Shown here: piece after piece, positions 13,901 to 21,357 of the stretch
Position numbering within the stretch: position 1 is the first letter of the stretch
How the letters are laid out: each line of letters opens with the position of its first letter
Source of the DNA: Incurvaria masculella
Lineage: Eukaryota > Arthropoda > Insecta > Lepidoptera > Incurvariidae
DNA length: 64,000 bases
Assembly: GCA_946894095.1 (NCBI GenBank)
Contig: OX335649.1
Location: 17,998,001 to 18,062,000 of the forward strand
Direction: 5' to 3'
Notes under the pieces: model-generated
Database searches by the model: none
The model's input: the letters and a program-made list of their open reading frames with translations, nothing else
What the model was told of the DNA's origin: nothing
Translations under genes and position numbers: made by a program

Positions 13901-16642
13901 TAATTTCCCACAGGAATTTACTTAAGACTAGTCCTAACCCTACCTACCTACTCGCAGCGGTATAGGTGGGATCTAGGGAAAGGTTGTCCAGGCGGGGACC
14001 ACGAGAGCCACCAATCGACCTGAAGGGGGAGGTGCGTTCAGTGCCGGGAGCTGCACTGAACTGACTCGCTGTGTGGCGGGCGGCCTTTTATATTGGCGCG
14101 CCGGTAGTGGGGACGGCTGACTCGCTCGGCTGCCTCGCCCCGCGCCGCAGGCCGCCTCTGTGCTTGTGACGTAGGCGGTGACGCCGCGCTACGTTACACT
14201 TGGAAATAGAACTGTCTGAGAACATGTATGAACCATATGAAAATCTAATCTACTTGGAAATAGAACTGTCTGAGAACATGTATGAACCATATGAAAAACC
14301 AACTATCAATCTAATCTACTTGGAAATAGAACTGTCTGAGAACATGTATGAACCACACATGTTCTCAGACAGTTCTATATTAGTTAATAGGCCAGATTGT
14401 TTTTTTATTTTATCATCATGGTATCATTTTGAAAATTGTGTGTCGACATTTCAATGGATTGCTGACCATTTTTTTTCGTTCACACCAGAGCCTTTAATCA
14501 CCTAGCTACGCACTGGCATAAATAAGAAAACAAATTAGGAAATATATTTATAATTAAGGCTTGTTAGACTAAATACTATCCGTTAAAAAGATTAGTTAAA
14601 TTACCTTCTACTGGCCGGCGGCGCGCTTGCCGGTGGCGGCTTTCGCCTGCACGTGCACCTCTGTGACGGTGACGCTGAAGTCGGTGGTGGCGGCTTCGTC
14701 GCGCACCTCCACGCGCCGCTCCAGCACGCACACTGCTGCGCGATCACGTGCAGCACTCTCTGGAGCACCTCGAAGTAGAGCGAGGAGTATACCTTCCCCT
14801 TGCCGGCGGCGCGCTTGCCTGTGGCGGCTTTCGCCTGCACGTGCACCTCGGTGACTGTGACGCTGAAGTCGGTGATGGCGGCGTCGTCGCGCAGCTCCAG
14901 GCGCCCCTCCAGCACGCGCAACTGCTGCGCGAGCATGTGCAGCACTCTCTGGAGCACCTCGAAGTAGAGCGAGGAGTATACCTTCCCCTTGCCGGCGGCG
15001 CGCTTGCCTGTGGCGGCTTTCGCCTGCACGTGCACCTCGGTGACTGTGACGCTGAAGTCGGTGATGGCGGCGTCGTCGCGCAGCTCCACGCGCCGCTCCA
15101 GCACGCACACTGCTGCGCGAGCACGTGCAGCACTCTCTGGAGCACCTCGAAGTAGAACGAGGAGTATACCTTCCCCTTGCCGGCGGCGCGCTTGCCTGTG
15201 GCGGCTTTCGCCTGCACGTGCACCTCGGTGACTGTGACGCTGAAGTCGGTGATGGCGGCGTCGTCGCGCAGCTCCACGCGCCGCTCCAGCACGCGCAACT
15301 GCTGCGCGAGCACGTGCAGCACTCTCTGGAGCACCTCGAAGTAGAGCGAGGAGTATACCTTCCCCTTGCCGGCGGCGCGCTTGCCTGTGGCGGCTTTCGC
15401 CAGCACGTGCACCTCGGTGACGGTGATGCTGGAGTCGGTGGAGGCGGCGTCGTCGCGCAGCTCCACGAGCCGCTCCAGCACGCGCAACTGCTGCGCGAGC
15501 ATGTGCAGCACTCTCTGGAGCACCTCGAAGTAGAGCGAGGAGTATACCTTCCCCTTGTCGGCGGCGCGCTTGCCTGTGGCGGCTTTCGCCTGCACGTGCA
15601 CCTCGGTGACGGTGATGCTGGAGTCGGTGAAGGCGGCGTCGTCGCGCAGCTCCACGCGCCGCTCCAGCACGCGCTGCTGCTGCGCGAGCACGTGCAGCAC
15701 GCTCTGGAGCATCTTGAAGTTGACCATGTTCGCCTACAGGGCGAAGGGCGGGCAGGACTTTTAGGGAAATTACATTAATCATATCAATACGAAAGTAAAT
15801 GTGCCGGGAAATTTTTGAGGCAATTAATTTCTAGACAACTGTAAATGTGTGTTAAATAAATAATAAATAAATCATCCCCACGATAATCAGCAATATTGCT
15901 CCTCATAGCACCATAATTTTCGTGTCCCTGGTGAGTTATTTATCGAACCCACATGCGGCCAATTAATTGCTCCATGAATGGTTCCATAATTATCCATAAA
16001 CCATGTTACCAGAGATTCCTGGATGTTTTCGTGATCACTGACGAAATCGACACAGATTGCTGCAAATAAAGCAACTTTAGTTGCCCGTGTACAGGTAGGT
16101 ACCTTTAGCAAAGGATTTAGTGCTATGGGATTACAATAGATGTTATATAATTTGAAAATAATCATTAAAATTAATATTTTCAGTGAAGCGGGGATAAGTG
16201 AGTGATGCTAAAATTTCGTGAGTTTAGTAGATAATTATATCGGAAGAACAACCAAAATATCTTGTTGATGTTAATTTGTTTATTAAGTTCCAAGTATAAA
16301 GGAAATAGCTTTCTATAGGTCGATTCTATAGGTCATGTACACAAATGCATTTCTGGACAGAAATTAAACCTGATTTAGTTTTGATTTTATCGCGGGTTTA
16401 TAGAAAGCGTGTTCGAGGTGGCCACGGGAACGACATGACACCGGCATGTGCCTATCGAATATCCTTTAAAGTATATGTTTTTAAAAAAGAAGCATGCTGC
16501 ATTGAGAAATGCATTTATGTGCGTGCCGTAATCACCCCAACTTAAAACCATCGACCTATACTCATAATAAATATGTTATACATACATCGGAGGCGCCGAG
16601 CGCGGAGTCTATCATTTGTCGCACGCTGAGTATTGTAGTCAT
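1700..16642 (-). CDS. DUF4795 (QRICH2/C16orf96-type) coiled-coil protein, 12 exons, 3' end outside window
   Basis: Minus-strand spliced gene. Exons in transcript order: 16586-16642, 15548-15733, 10798-10911, 9979-10069, 7766-7929, 6137-6287, 5670-5817, 4881-4987, 4442-4554, 3762-3864, 2870-3000, 1700-1900. All borders are GT-AG and every donor phase equals the next acceptor phase, giving 522 uninterrupted codons; such agreement over 11 junctions is very unlikely by chance. The amino end (SVRQMIDSALG, then VNFKMLQSVLH) resembles the start of human C16orf96 and QRICH2 as I remember them. The rest is heptad-rich coiled coil, and the last exon has KADREEVADTLRDKAD, typical of DUF4795. Mammalian QRICH2 is linked to the sperm flagellum; that role here is inference. 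Introns are packed with repeats. The rest of the domain should lie left of base 1. Confidence 0.8.
2285..2800 (-). pseudogene. Decayed mariner-type transposase
   Basis: Read on the minus strand in shifting frames: NLTDDLREGRPS, VRRMIDSDKRV, GIGMSQVHKILHE, then VLEDRKTVTAEWY and LLHHDKASSHT, the region of the second catalytic Asp. The order is that of a mariner transposase, but stops and frameshifts break it and the third catalytic motif was not found. It lies in the intron between exons 12 and 11. Confidence 0.65.
2870..3000 (-). CDS. DUF4795 gene exon 11
   Basis: Acceptor TAGGACAG|CACG, 131 nt encoding ARVMLAALAELNARVGTLAS and QQALEGLNHTLSNDLH, donor CTTCAC|GTAATT, phase 0 out. An alternative AG 5 bp upstream breaks the frame. 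Confidence 0.7.
3292..3533. mobile_element. Short TIR MITE
   Basis: Starts CACTAAGGGCTGATTTTTCA and ends, reverse complemented, CACTCTTAGGGCCGATTTTT. About 240 bp, AT-rich, non-coding, inside the intron between exons 11 and 10. Family not named. Confidence 0.6.
3762..3864 (-). CDS. DUF4795 gene exon 10
   Basis: Acceptor TTCCGCAG|ATA, 103 nt encoding IMSLQELVNELQCDLEAGL and a short glycine run, donor GCCG|GTAACT, phase 1 out. Confidence 0.7.
3865..4441. other. Intron between exons 10 and 9, nothing recognised
   Basis: No repeat family shared with the rest of the window was seen and no exon-like frame. A small hairpin (CCGAACG...CGTTCGG) lies near 4034-4050. Confidence 0.4.
4442..4554 (-). 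CDS. DUF4795 gene exon 9
   Basis: Acceptor TTGACAG|AAAG, 113 nt encoding SRVNELEEIQKQIPVFEKQL and DISGLDAAMSSQ, donor TCTCAG|GTAGGC, phase 0 out. Coiled coil. Confidence 0.7.
4881..4987 (-). CDS. DUF4795 gene exon 8
   Basis: Acceptor GTTTCAG|CAACG, 107 nt encoding NATSALEADILKHIASLESK and KSPADQVTQ, a clear heptad pattern. The donor CTCG|GTTATT is weak but is the one that fits the phase of exon 9. Confidence 0.65.
4988..5669. other. Intron between exons 8 and 7
   Basis: AT-rich intron. Holds a short exon-like stretch near 5160-5220 (see rejected items) and repeated tacttgcg motifs near 5390-5430; nothing else recognised. Confidence 0.4.
5670..5817 (-). CDS. DUF4795 gene exon 7
   Basis: Acceptor GATCAG|AAGC, 148 nt encoding AGQKRSNSPEVEKRL and LDGYVQELDMQLAI, donor ATCAG|GTCGGG, phase 2 out. 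A second acceptor 6 bp downstream (AAGCAG) would keep the same phase. Confidence 0.7.
6137..6287 (-). CDS. DUF4795 gene exon 6
   Basis: Acceptor ACAAAG|ATG, 151 nt encoding MAALRIESRVEAAERGIERL and on to PRSAT, donor ACTG|GTCAGT, phase 1 out. A clear amphipathic helix. The first codon is ATG, but phase continuity with exon 5 argues that it is internal. Confidence 0.7.
6434..6670 (-). mobile_element. Degenerate SINE copy (minus)
   Basis: Shares the blocks GCACCACATGGTAACT, GATGGTACCAACCCGGGCGG and a block near ACGGTCACCCATTGAGG with the SINE at 28213-28584, including the remains of a 5S-like head. Strongly diverged. Confidence 0.55.
6736..6770 (-). repeat. Interstitial (TTAGG)n telomere-type repeat
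   Basis: Seven CCTAA units with one variant (CCTTA). TTAGG is the canonical insect telomere unit. It sits directly against the 5' break of the LINE tail beginning at 6771. Confidence 0.8.
6776..6994 (+). CDS. Non-LTR retrotransposon RT C-terminus (5'-truncated)
   Basis: 72 codons ending in TGA/AT-rich tail. The pattern RGHSLKL...HFLSNRVVEDWNKLPEEV...SSVNSFKNNLD is the common C-terminal tail of CR1/Jockey-like LINE reverse transcriptases. It is followed by an A-rich (ATAAA) tail to about 7031. Truncated at the telomere-type repeat; not an independent gene. Confidence 0.75.
   Translation: MYSLNTDQRLRGHSLKLNHNSFNSNPRKHFLSNRVVEDWNKLPEEVISASSVNSFKNNLDNHVKNIKKPFVL
7070..7700. repeat. Inverted-repeat cluster of an ACGTATAAT motif
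   Basis: The motif ACGTATAAT recurs in the left half (near 7079, 7097, 7137, 7153, 7213, 7229, 7277) and its reverse ATTATACGT in the right half (near 7527, 7541, 7624, 7680), often in CAGAACGTATAATAGTCACA context. The two halves can fold into a large imperfect hairpin, as in foldback or MITE DNA. It lies in the intron between exons 6 and 5; the right side ends about 65 bp before exon 5. Confidence 0.6.
7766..7929 (-). CDS. DUF4795 gene exon 5
   Basis: Acceptor GCGCGCAG|GTGG, 164 nt, donor GCG|GTATCT, phase 0 out. It encodes a coiled-coil-like stretch (TRRELGVLDSRLNALEGGL). A second GCCCGACGCGGTA sequence lies just upstream (about 7952-7967), a short echo of the donor region. Confidence 0.7.
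7995..8159 (+). mobile_element. SINE, 5'-truncated, with A tail
   Basis: Starts in the body (GATGGTCGAAGCGGCAATG), continues through GTGTGTTAGGCTAATAT and AGCCATCCATGTCCAGT and ends in a run of A. Same family as 41837-42245. Confidence 0.75.
8160..9543. other. Intron stretch with GC-rich island, no gene seen
   Basis: Part of the intron between exons 5 and 4. 8810-9130 is GC-rich with short internal repeats (GCCGGCGACTCT, CGGCGGCGACTCT) and looks like transposon terminal DNA, but no TIR or coding frame was established. Confidence 0.35.
9544..9825 (+). mobile_element. SINE with tRNA-like head, 3'-truncated
   Basis: Pol III A-box-like TATAGCTTAGTGG and B-box-like GGGTTTAAATCCC about 40 bp apart, then the shared body (GGTAGGGTTAAGCCCGCC, GTCGAAGCGGCAATG). 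The tail is missing. Confidence 0.75.
9979..10069 (-). CDS. DUF4795 gene exon 4
   Basis: Acceptor GTTTTCAG|CGT, 91 nt encoding RLDSKPDDDTELSYPS through ETILV, donor GTTG|GTAATA, phase 1 out. An acidic, proline-rich linker. Confidence 0.65.
10150..10470 (+). pseudogene. Decayed LINE reverse transcriptase core
   Basis: Shows VIGVDITKAFDRVWHKALL (RT motif with catalytic Asp), LPPGLYDWI, then, after frameshifts, CYVDDITA (the YxDD box). It is opposite to the host gene and about 80 bp from exon 4. Confidence 0.75.
10798..10911 (-). CDS. DUF4795 gene exon 3
   Basis: Acceptor GTGCACAG|TAT, 38 codons (YEIFVSTESTNKLV... to KPAKSR), and a consensus donor AGG|GTAAGT. Phase 0 on both sides. Confidence 0.7.
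11603..12220 (-). repeat. 3' LTR (618 bp)
   Basis: Same ends and sequence as the other LTR, but with five copies of the internal 66-bp unit at about 11740-12045. The size difference of 264 bp is exactly four units. Confidence 0.85.
12110..13819 (-). CDS. gag-protease fusion, truncated pol
   Basis: 569 codons from ATG at 13819. The first ~45 residues form a SAP-like helix pair (MRKEELMEKTQQLGL). A retrotransposon gag region follows (residues ~70-230), then a CCHC knuckle (CWNCGQRGHSKREC) near residue 258 and a second in which His is replaced by Ile (CSGCGRQGIRSRDC). An aspartic protease follows, with LIDTGSEVSYING near residue 336. The frame reaches only the first strand of RT (MQEHINKEADTMLQVGIIEK) and then jumps to sequence next to the 3' LTR: the rest of pol is deleted. 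The stop lies inside the LTR. No stops interrupt gag. Confidence 0.85.
   Translation of the reverse strand: MPKMAEIHSMRKEELMEKTQQLGLSSEGTVEDLRKRLKAQLMRESELNTGNNTKEVDTPETGGESVQIMNNILDSVRKWNINFDGTRSAVEFLERITELREAYSFSKKQLLQALPYLLKDNALLWYRNNKDDWKQWKDFEDCFQLYYFPLNYKEEILEEIRTRKQRSNEKFTDYLTDIQTALRRAGLVKETEQLNKIYKNTSPEYTLYIKETDIKNIGELIKMAQDYEYIQKDKSRYTSNIKTTGVINPSYDSATCCWNCGQRGHSKRECRQRPMLFCSGCGRQGIRSRDCCRTELINRNKTYRPEQLFATQGIIQEDKRPHLDLRIGEKVFKGLIDTGSEVSYINGKVASYFKTLNSQREKGNTNAILADMSKVKIEESITTALEINKYHLFHKFLVIPQLGTNVLIGWDLLERLGFKWTLNTIREPTLCTVENSRLMWQEKPRPRNVLAEKLPVSTKNKKPAIENRIKLKTDEAVKQNYYPENPKMQEHINKEADTMLQVGIIEKSQSPYKINDVVILSASGNKISQPGGECNVARRHRLRHKHRGGLRRGARQPSESAVPTTGAPI
13831..13844 (-). promoter_or_regulatory. 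Primer binding site, tRNA-Lys type
   Basis: On the minus strand TTGGCGCCCGAACT directly follows the 5' LTR. TGGCGCCCGAAC matches the 3' end complement of tRNA-Lys over 12 bases. Confidence 0.7.
13845..14198 (-). repeat. 5' LTR (354 bp)
   Basis: TGTAAC...GTTACA ends, TTTTATATTGG TATA-like box near 14085, and one copy of the internal 66-bp unit containing GGCGGGGACCACGAGAG. Confidence 0.85.
14326..14378. repeat. Perfect 22-bp inverted junction at array end
   Basis: ATAGAACTGTCTGAGAACAT... meets its own reverse complement across a 9-bp loop, so the minisatellite ends with a flipped partial unit. Confidence 0.85.
14379..14604. other. Intron flank of the exon array
   Basis: AT-rich intron DNA between minisatellite and array; nothing recognised. 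Confidence 0.4.
14605..15733 (-). repeat. Six-unit tandem array of DUF4795 exon 2
   Basis: Units on the minus strand, first to last: 15548-15733, 15359-15547, 15170-15358, 14982-15169, 14793-14981, 14605-14792. Units 2, 3 and 5 are 189 bp; units 4 and 6 are 188 bp, each missing one base at the same place (CAGCAGTGTGCG instead of CAGCAGTTGCGC). Each unit encodes about 63 residues (LQRVLH, LERRVELRDD, TVTEVHVQAKAATGKRA). Units 1-3 share one open frame; unit 4 shifts it, and the run-on frame stops in unit 6 near 14746. Every unit keeps an AAG|GTA donor-like site at its end (GTATAC in units 1-5, GTAATT in unit 6). Antisense ORFs here are by-products of the GC-rich repeat. Confidence 0.9.
15548..15733 (-). 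CDS. DUF4795 gene exon 2 (unit 1 of the tandem array)
   Basis: Acceptor CCCTGTAG|GCG with a good pyrimidine tract, 62 codons, and a possible donor AAG|GTATAC, phase 0 in and out, matching exon 3. It contains the VNFKMLQSVLH motif followed by LERRVELRDDA. The frame also runs on without a stop into array units 2 and 3, so the real 3' border of this exon is uncertain. Confidence 0.6.
15734..16585. other. Intron 1 of the DUF4795 gene
   Basis: AT-rich. A 92-codon minus frame at 15887-16165 has no splice context or homology I recognise. No repeat shared with other parts of the window. Confidence 0.4.
16586..16642 (-). CDS. DUF4795 gene exon 1 (start codon)
   Basis: ATG at 16642-16640, 19 codons (MTTILSVRQMIDSALGASD), then donor GAT|GTATGT, phase 0. 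It joins in phase to the exon starting GCG AAC ATG GTC, giving the expected spacing between the LIDxA-type helix and the VNF motif of this family. Nothing upstream in frame extends it. Confidence 0.7.
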
Positions 16643-19600
16643 CGTGAAGCACTCGCCGTATCAGCTCACCTGCAGCCACAATGTAATGGCGCAGGAAAAT
16701 AATCTTAACAAAACAATCTCAAAAGTTAGCCGACCAAAACGTCGGCCTTCAAGGACTTGTTGAATTTGACTCAAAGATTTATTGAAGTTGCTGATTCTTT
16801 CTCGATTTGCAAATATTTTGGCCAGGATGAATTTTTCTATATTTTGAACATACATAAAAAATTTAAAAAAAAAGGTTCCGACGAATTGAGAACCTCCTCC
16901 TTTCTTTTGAAGTCGGTTAAAAATACTTTGTAATGTATCTAGGACCCTGGTAGGGTTCCAACTCATTTCTAAAAAAAGGTGAATGAAGAGCAGGCCCAGC
17001 CAGTTTCTATACACAGTAATACAACAAGCGGTTTTGTTCTGTGTAGTCACAGTTTTCTATGTATAGTTCACATTTGCAGTGCCATTTAATTTTTTTTTAA
17101 ATAAACAACCTTTAAATACTTTTTCTTTCCCCAATTGTCCCACTTGAATCGCGAAGTGTTATGCTACTCGCATACATCCGTAATAATTGTGGACGTCGAG
17201 TTGACAAAGTTACCTTTTTTCACTGCACCGCATTGCACTGCACTGCAAACGTATTGTGATAGGTGGCGACTCGTTCTATGCAGAAAAATCATTCCACTGC
17301 AGTTGGCCATATACGGAACCTGCGTTTTTACTGTTAGGCTTTCTGCCTACTATCGGGACATTAATTGATTTTTTTTCTGAACTATCAACTTTGGGAAAAG
17401 TATATAAAAGCCATCTTCATTGAAGTGAAATAAAAACATTTTTTACTGTGATTTGCTCGCAGCCGAACCATTTTTGGTCACGCAGTGTGACCCTGGTAGT
17501 GGGAGTTTTACTTAACTTTGTGACGTCCTGATAAGTTGAAATAAAAACCCAATAAAAATGTTAATAACTTAGTATATTAGAATATCATACAGTAGGCGTA
17601 TTGTCATACAAACATGTAAAATGGTGAGCATGATGCGTCGTCCAACATCAGCGTGCGAGCGTGACTCCACTGGCATGCCCTATCGTACCTGTGTACTATA
17701 CTATACAAACATACATACAACATCAGTCGACGCAATTTCTCTACACTTACGTGTTAATAGCTACCTATGCATTAGGTCCTCTGTTGATTTTGAATGCTAC
17801 ATTTGAAATATCTGCTCGCCCCAAAGTTGTCCCCTCCAAAACATATTAAGGAGTTAGTACAGGGGTTTTTACTGGTTGGATTCAGCGGTAACCGCTATAA
17901 CTTTTAACCGATAAAACAGCATTAACATAAGCAACAGCCCACTGCGGTGTAGGTTTTGAATTCTCAGCACATTAAACATCAACTAAAATAGGGTCGTCTG
18001 GTAGTCTGAGACAAATATGGCTGTAATCTCATAACCATCGCAACCATACTGCCATAGAGCCGAGCTTGGTGACCTCGTTTTGGGACTGTCAATGTCTTGA
18101 AGTCTACGACGTATCACATCAAATTGTTCTGATATTGCACAACGGACATCCATAAGTATTTTTCGCAATTAAAGGAGTTGATGTCAATGCTATGAAGATT
18201 AACCGAGGGATTAAGAATATATGATTTGAACAGCATAGTGTGGTATTTCCATCTGTCATCCCCTTAATACCTAGGTGAGGTGAGAATTGTATGTTACCTC
18301 ACAGCACAGAATAAATATAGGATTACATCCAGTCGCTCAACTCCATACAAAATTTCGTGCACCTGTACAGGCAATTTTCGCTTGCAGAAGGTATTTATCT
18401 CAAAAATCGCCTGAGTTGAGCTACTGCTGTGGCCCGGTCGCACAGCTATGCATCTACTGAGCTCGCAGTGTCCTTCCTTAGCTTACCATGACATTACATG
18501 TTGAATGAAAACGTCTTTTATTCGTTACTTGGGATTAGTGTTCCAGTATATTATTATTTATTCCTCTAATTCATGAATGTTGATGCATTCCAAGTGCACA
18601 ATATTTTTTATGGGTTCCGAAATGTACAATGTTTCAAGAATTTAGGAAGTACAAGTTTTTACAGCAAGTAAAGCATCACAAGTAGAAAACATACAATAAG
18701 TTACTAACTACATAATTCATACTTTTAACAGTTTATATATACAAGGATCAATATATTCTAGCATTCTTTCTAATTCATCGATTAGTTTATTAAGTGGACT
18801 TGAATTTGTACATCTTCGTTTAATTTACTTACTTTAGGTAAGCTAAGCGTTTATTATTACTAAAGTCGCTGAAAGGTTTCGCAATGAAACAAATTTACTC
18901 TTGGAAGCAATAATTTATCAAATACTTTGTGCTTTTTCAAAACATAACTAACTGACTATGCATGCAGAGCGGGAGCAGGTGTGGAAATTATATATTATAG
19001 TCATAGTTGAGTTCGTCTTCATTCTACAATTAAGACAAGTGGCCTTATGTATGTAAAATACAGGGTGATTTTTATGAAAGTCCCGTAACTTCGAAGAGGG
19101 ATTTTCAGGTAAAATTTTAACCTTTTATTTGTTTTATGAATTTTTCTGTAACACGAAAAATAATTAATAACGTTCAAATTTTTTTTTAATTCCCTACCAC
19201 AAAATAAGATTCATTTTTGAGTTTCCGCAAAAGACTTCGAGCAAAAGTTGTTCATTGTGATGTTTCAAATAATGCTCCAAAATTACGAGACATTTAACAG
19301 AATCGGGATGTATATTCAGTAGGCATATTCGCCTGCTGGCATTGCATACCGAGAAATTATCAATTTTTTATAATATGATGATATAAACCAAAGGACGTAT
19401 GTTCCATGGAAATGTTACAATTACCCACAGGAGTTGCCTCCTCCATAATGTAGTCATTCAAATGTAGTCTTTGCTCTGTTTTATGTTGTAACGACGGACA
19501 CCTGCTCCCGACCTATACATGATCCGGTCCAACTTGCAGTTCTCATTTTCTATGACTGCGGAATGTTAGCTACAGAGGGCTCCATTAAAAATAAATGTAT

Positions 19601-20052
19601 GGTCAATCCCTTGCAACATGTAAATCAAGTTTAAATGCAAATTTATAAAAACCATTTTGTCATTTAAAGCATATACCTAGCTACTTATAAAATGTTATTA
19701 TTGATTCAACACTAGGGTGGAATATAAGTTTATATTCTAACAGCAGACTCTCACACCAGGAGGAACCGGCGTAAAGAAATGTCAAATATTCCACCAGGGA
19801 GAGAACAAATGTTATGAACAGCTGTTTTCATTGGTGGAGAATTGTTCCAATTTGCTTCCATATTTAGTCACACTTTTCGCCGGTTCAGTCCCTGTGCTTG
19901 CGAGCTGGAGAGTAATCTTGGTACCCTCGAAAATGGAAGGAGCAGGCATGTGAGAGAAAGTCACACTCAACCCTTTCATGAGAATCAATGTTTTTTTCAG
20001 ATCCTTTTTTGTGTCGAAGGAAAGTTTGATGACCCACATTTCCTTGGGGAAC
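16643..20052. other. Intergenic stretch, no gene recognised
   Basis: Lies upstream of the DUF4795 start and downstream of GOPC. Contains chance ORFs of 60-130 codons. TATATAAAAG at about 17400, followed by two AATAAA-like motifs, looks promoter- or LTR-like. CAGGGTGATTTTTATGAAAG at about 19063 may be a transposon end. Neither is firmly supported. The DUF4795 promoter should lie just right of 16642, but no TATA box is evident. Confidence 0.4.
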
Positions 20053-20595
20053 TTAAGGCGGCCCAACCCGGCGGGACTAACTCATTCGCGGGCATGGTAC
20101 AAAACCGTGCTGTTGCGCTCTGGGACCTTCTCTGTTTCAAAGAAAATGACAGCCTCCGTGTTGAGGAAGATGCAACATGTCCACAAAAAAGACAATGTGC
20201 GTAGTGTATGATTTGGTAAGATTTACGAAAATTTTATTCAAAAAACGACTTATATTTATTATAAGTAAAGCACGACCGCTGTAGTCAAAAATCTAATAAA
20301 AACCAAATAGATTATAAATCTTGATTAAATTAGCTATGTTTTTTTTTAAGATGTTCTTACTTTATCATTGCGTAATCCACCTCCAAAGTTATTGCATAAA
20401 ACGCGCAAAAGATTCGAACTTTCGCACCTTATAACTTAGAAACCAAACACAATTTTACAATGCCAACGATCATCAGACATCTAGTTCGATCAAATAAAAC
20501 TATTTTGAGCAAAATTTGGGATCTCTGACAAGAAATATGGGCGTGATTTTCTTTCTCCGTTTGTTTGGGGAGTTGAGCGGGATGGGCCACCTTAA
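20053..20595. mobile_element. TTAA-flanked MITE, copy 1
   Basis: Bounded by TTAA on both sides with imperfect inverted ends (GGCGGCCCAACCCGGCGGG and, reversed, GGTGGCCCATCCCGCTCAA). 543 bp, non-coding. Copies at 45872-46448 and 60730-61280. A TTAA target points to piggyBac mobilisation, an inference from the duplication alone. Confidence 0.8.
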
Positions 20596-20597
20596 GC

Positions 20598-21276
20598 TAG
20601 GATTACACCAGAGCAACGTCGTGCAACATTGTGGCATGCCACATTATTTCACCTGCAACAGTTGTGGTATGCCAAAAACAATCACACCTTGCGACTTTTG
20701 TAGCATGCTACAGTTTGAATTACACCAAAGCAACAAACCATTTGAGATGAAGGAGACAAAATTAGGAGACAAAAGCTTATCTGGTATTGCCGAATGCCTT
20801 TGAAAGAAAAAGAAAAGAAAAAAGTTGTGGAAATTCTACAAAAAGGTCCAGACAACATTTTAACAATTGAATTGAAATTAGATGATGGAGCCTTATTTGC
20901 AAATTTCACGAGGATGTCCGCAACCGATTCCGCACTTCCCACAACACCTTAGCCGATCGATAGTCTTTGATACAAATGAAATGATTTTTTTATTTGTTAC
21001 AATTATGGTCATGACAGGACATTTCCAAAATTTGCGTAATACCGTGTACAAAATTATACCTAAAAATAAGACACGATTAATAAAAAATAAAAAACAACTA
21101 TCTAAAATTATTTAAAATCAAAAAATTCTTCGACACTCCATGCATTTGTGATTATACCACTTGTAGCACGCAACAAGTAAAACGGATCCACTGAGGTTGG
21201 AAAGGCGACATCTTGTGGCATGACACACGATGCTATATTGCAAATTCGCACGATGTTGCTCTGTTGTAATCCTATC
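20598..21276. mobile_element. Non-autonomous TIR DNA element
   Basis: Ends TAGGATTACACCAGAGCAAC and, reversed, ATAGGATTACAACAGAGCAA; the subterminal parts also match (GTGGCATGCCACA vs TGTGGCATGACACA). About 680 bp. Abuts the TTAA MITE; CTTAA occurs on both outer sides. Confidence 0.7.
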
Positions 21277-21357
21277 TTAATGTTTTAAACTGTTGTTGGT
21301 ATTTTATCGTCGTAACCATTAGACAATGTCTTCCTGTTAACCCAGGAACAACATTGT

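Larger units (their letters stand above)
11603..14198 (-). mobile_element. Young, internally deleted LTR retrotransposon (Ty3/gypsy-like)
   Basis: Two LTRs (TGTAAC...GTTACA) at 11603-12220 and 13845-14198 flank a 1624-bp interior, with a 4-bp target duplication CTTG (11599-11602, 14199-14202). Transcription is on the minus strand: primer site 13831-13844, gag-protease frame, polypurine run 12221-12230. Most of RT and all of RNase H and integrase are missing, so it could move only with enzymes supplied in trans. The LTRs look identical apart from a 264-bp length difference. It landed inside the 66-bp minisatellite. Confidence 0.9.
11055..14355. repeat. 66-bp minisatellite split by an LTR element
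   Basis: Unit GAAATAGAACTGTCTGAGAA... to ...CTAATCTACTTG, 66 bp, with two 54-bp short units. Eight units (11087-11602) precede the LTR element and about 2.5 follow it (14203-14355). Units are nearly identical. Because 66 and 54 are multiples of three, the array reads as an ORF by arithmetic; no start context, splice site or homology supports a protein. Confidence 0.9.

Noticed and set aside
14627..15778. Long GC-rich antisense frames over the exon array
   Set aside because: By-product of codon bias in the minus-strand exon units; the minus frame has family motifs and splice sites.
15887..16165. 92-codon minus frame in intron 1
   Set aside because: No homology, no phase-consistent splice sites; exons 1 and 2 already join correctly.
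16661..17050. Minus frame with helix-like stretch (ERISNFNKSLSQIQQVLEGR)
   Set aside because: Upstream of the start codon, no donor/acceptor that fits; length within chance for AT-rich DNA.
17395..17560. TATATAAAAG plus AATAAA words as a solo LTR or promoter
   Set aside because: No TG...CA ends or second copy found in the window.
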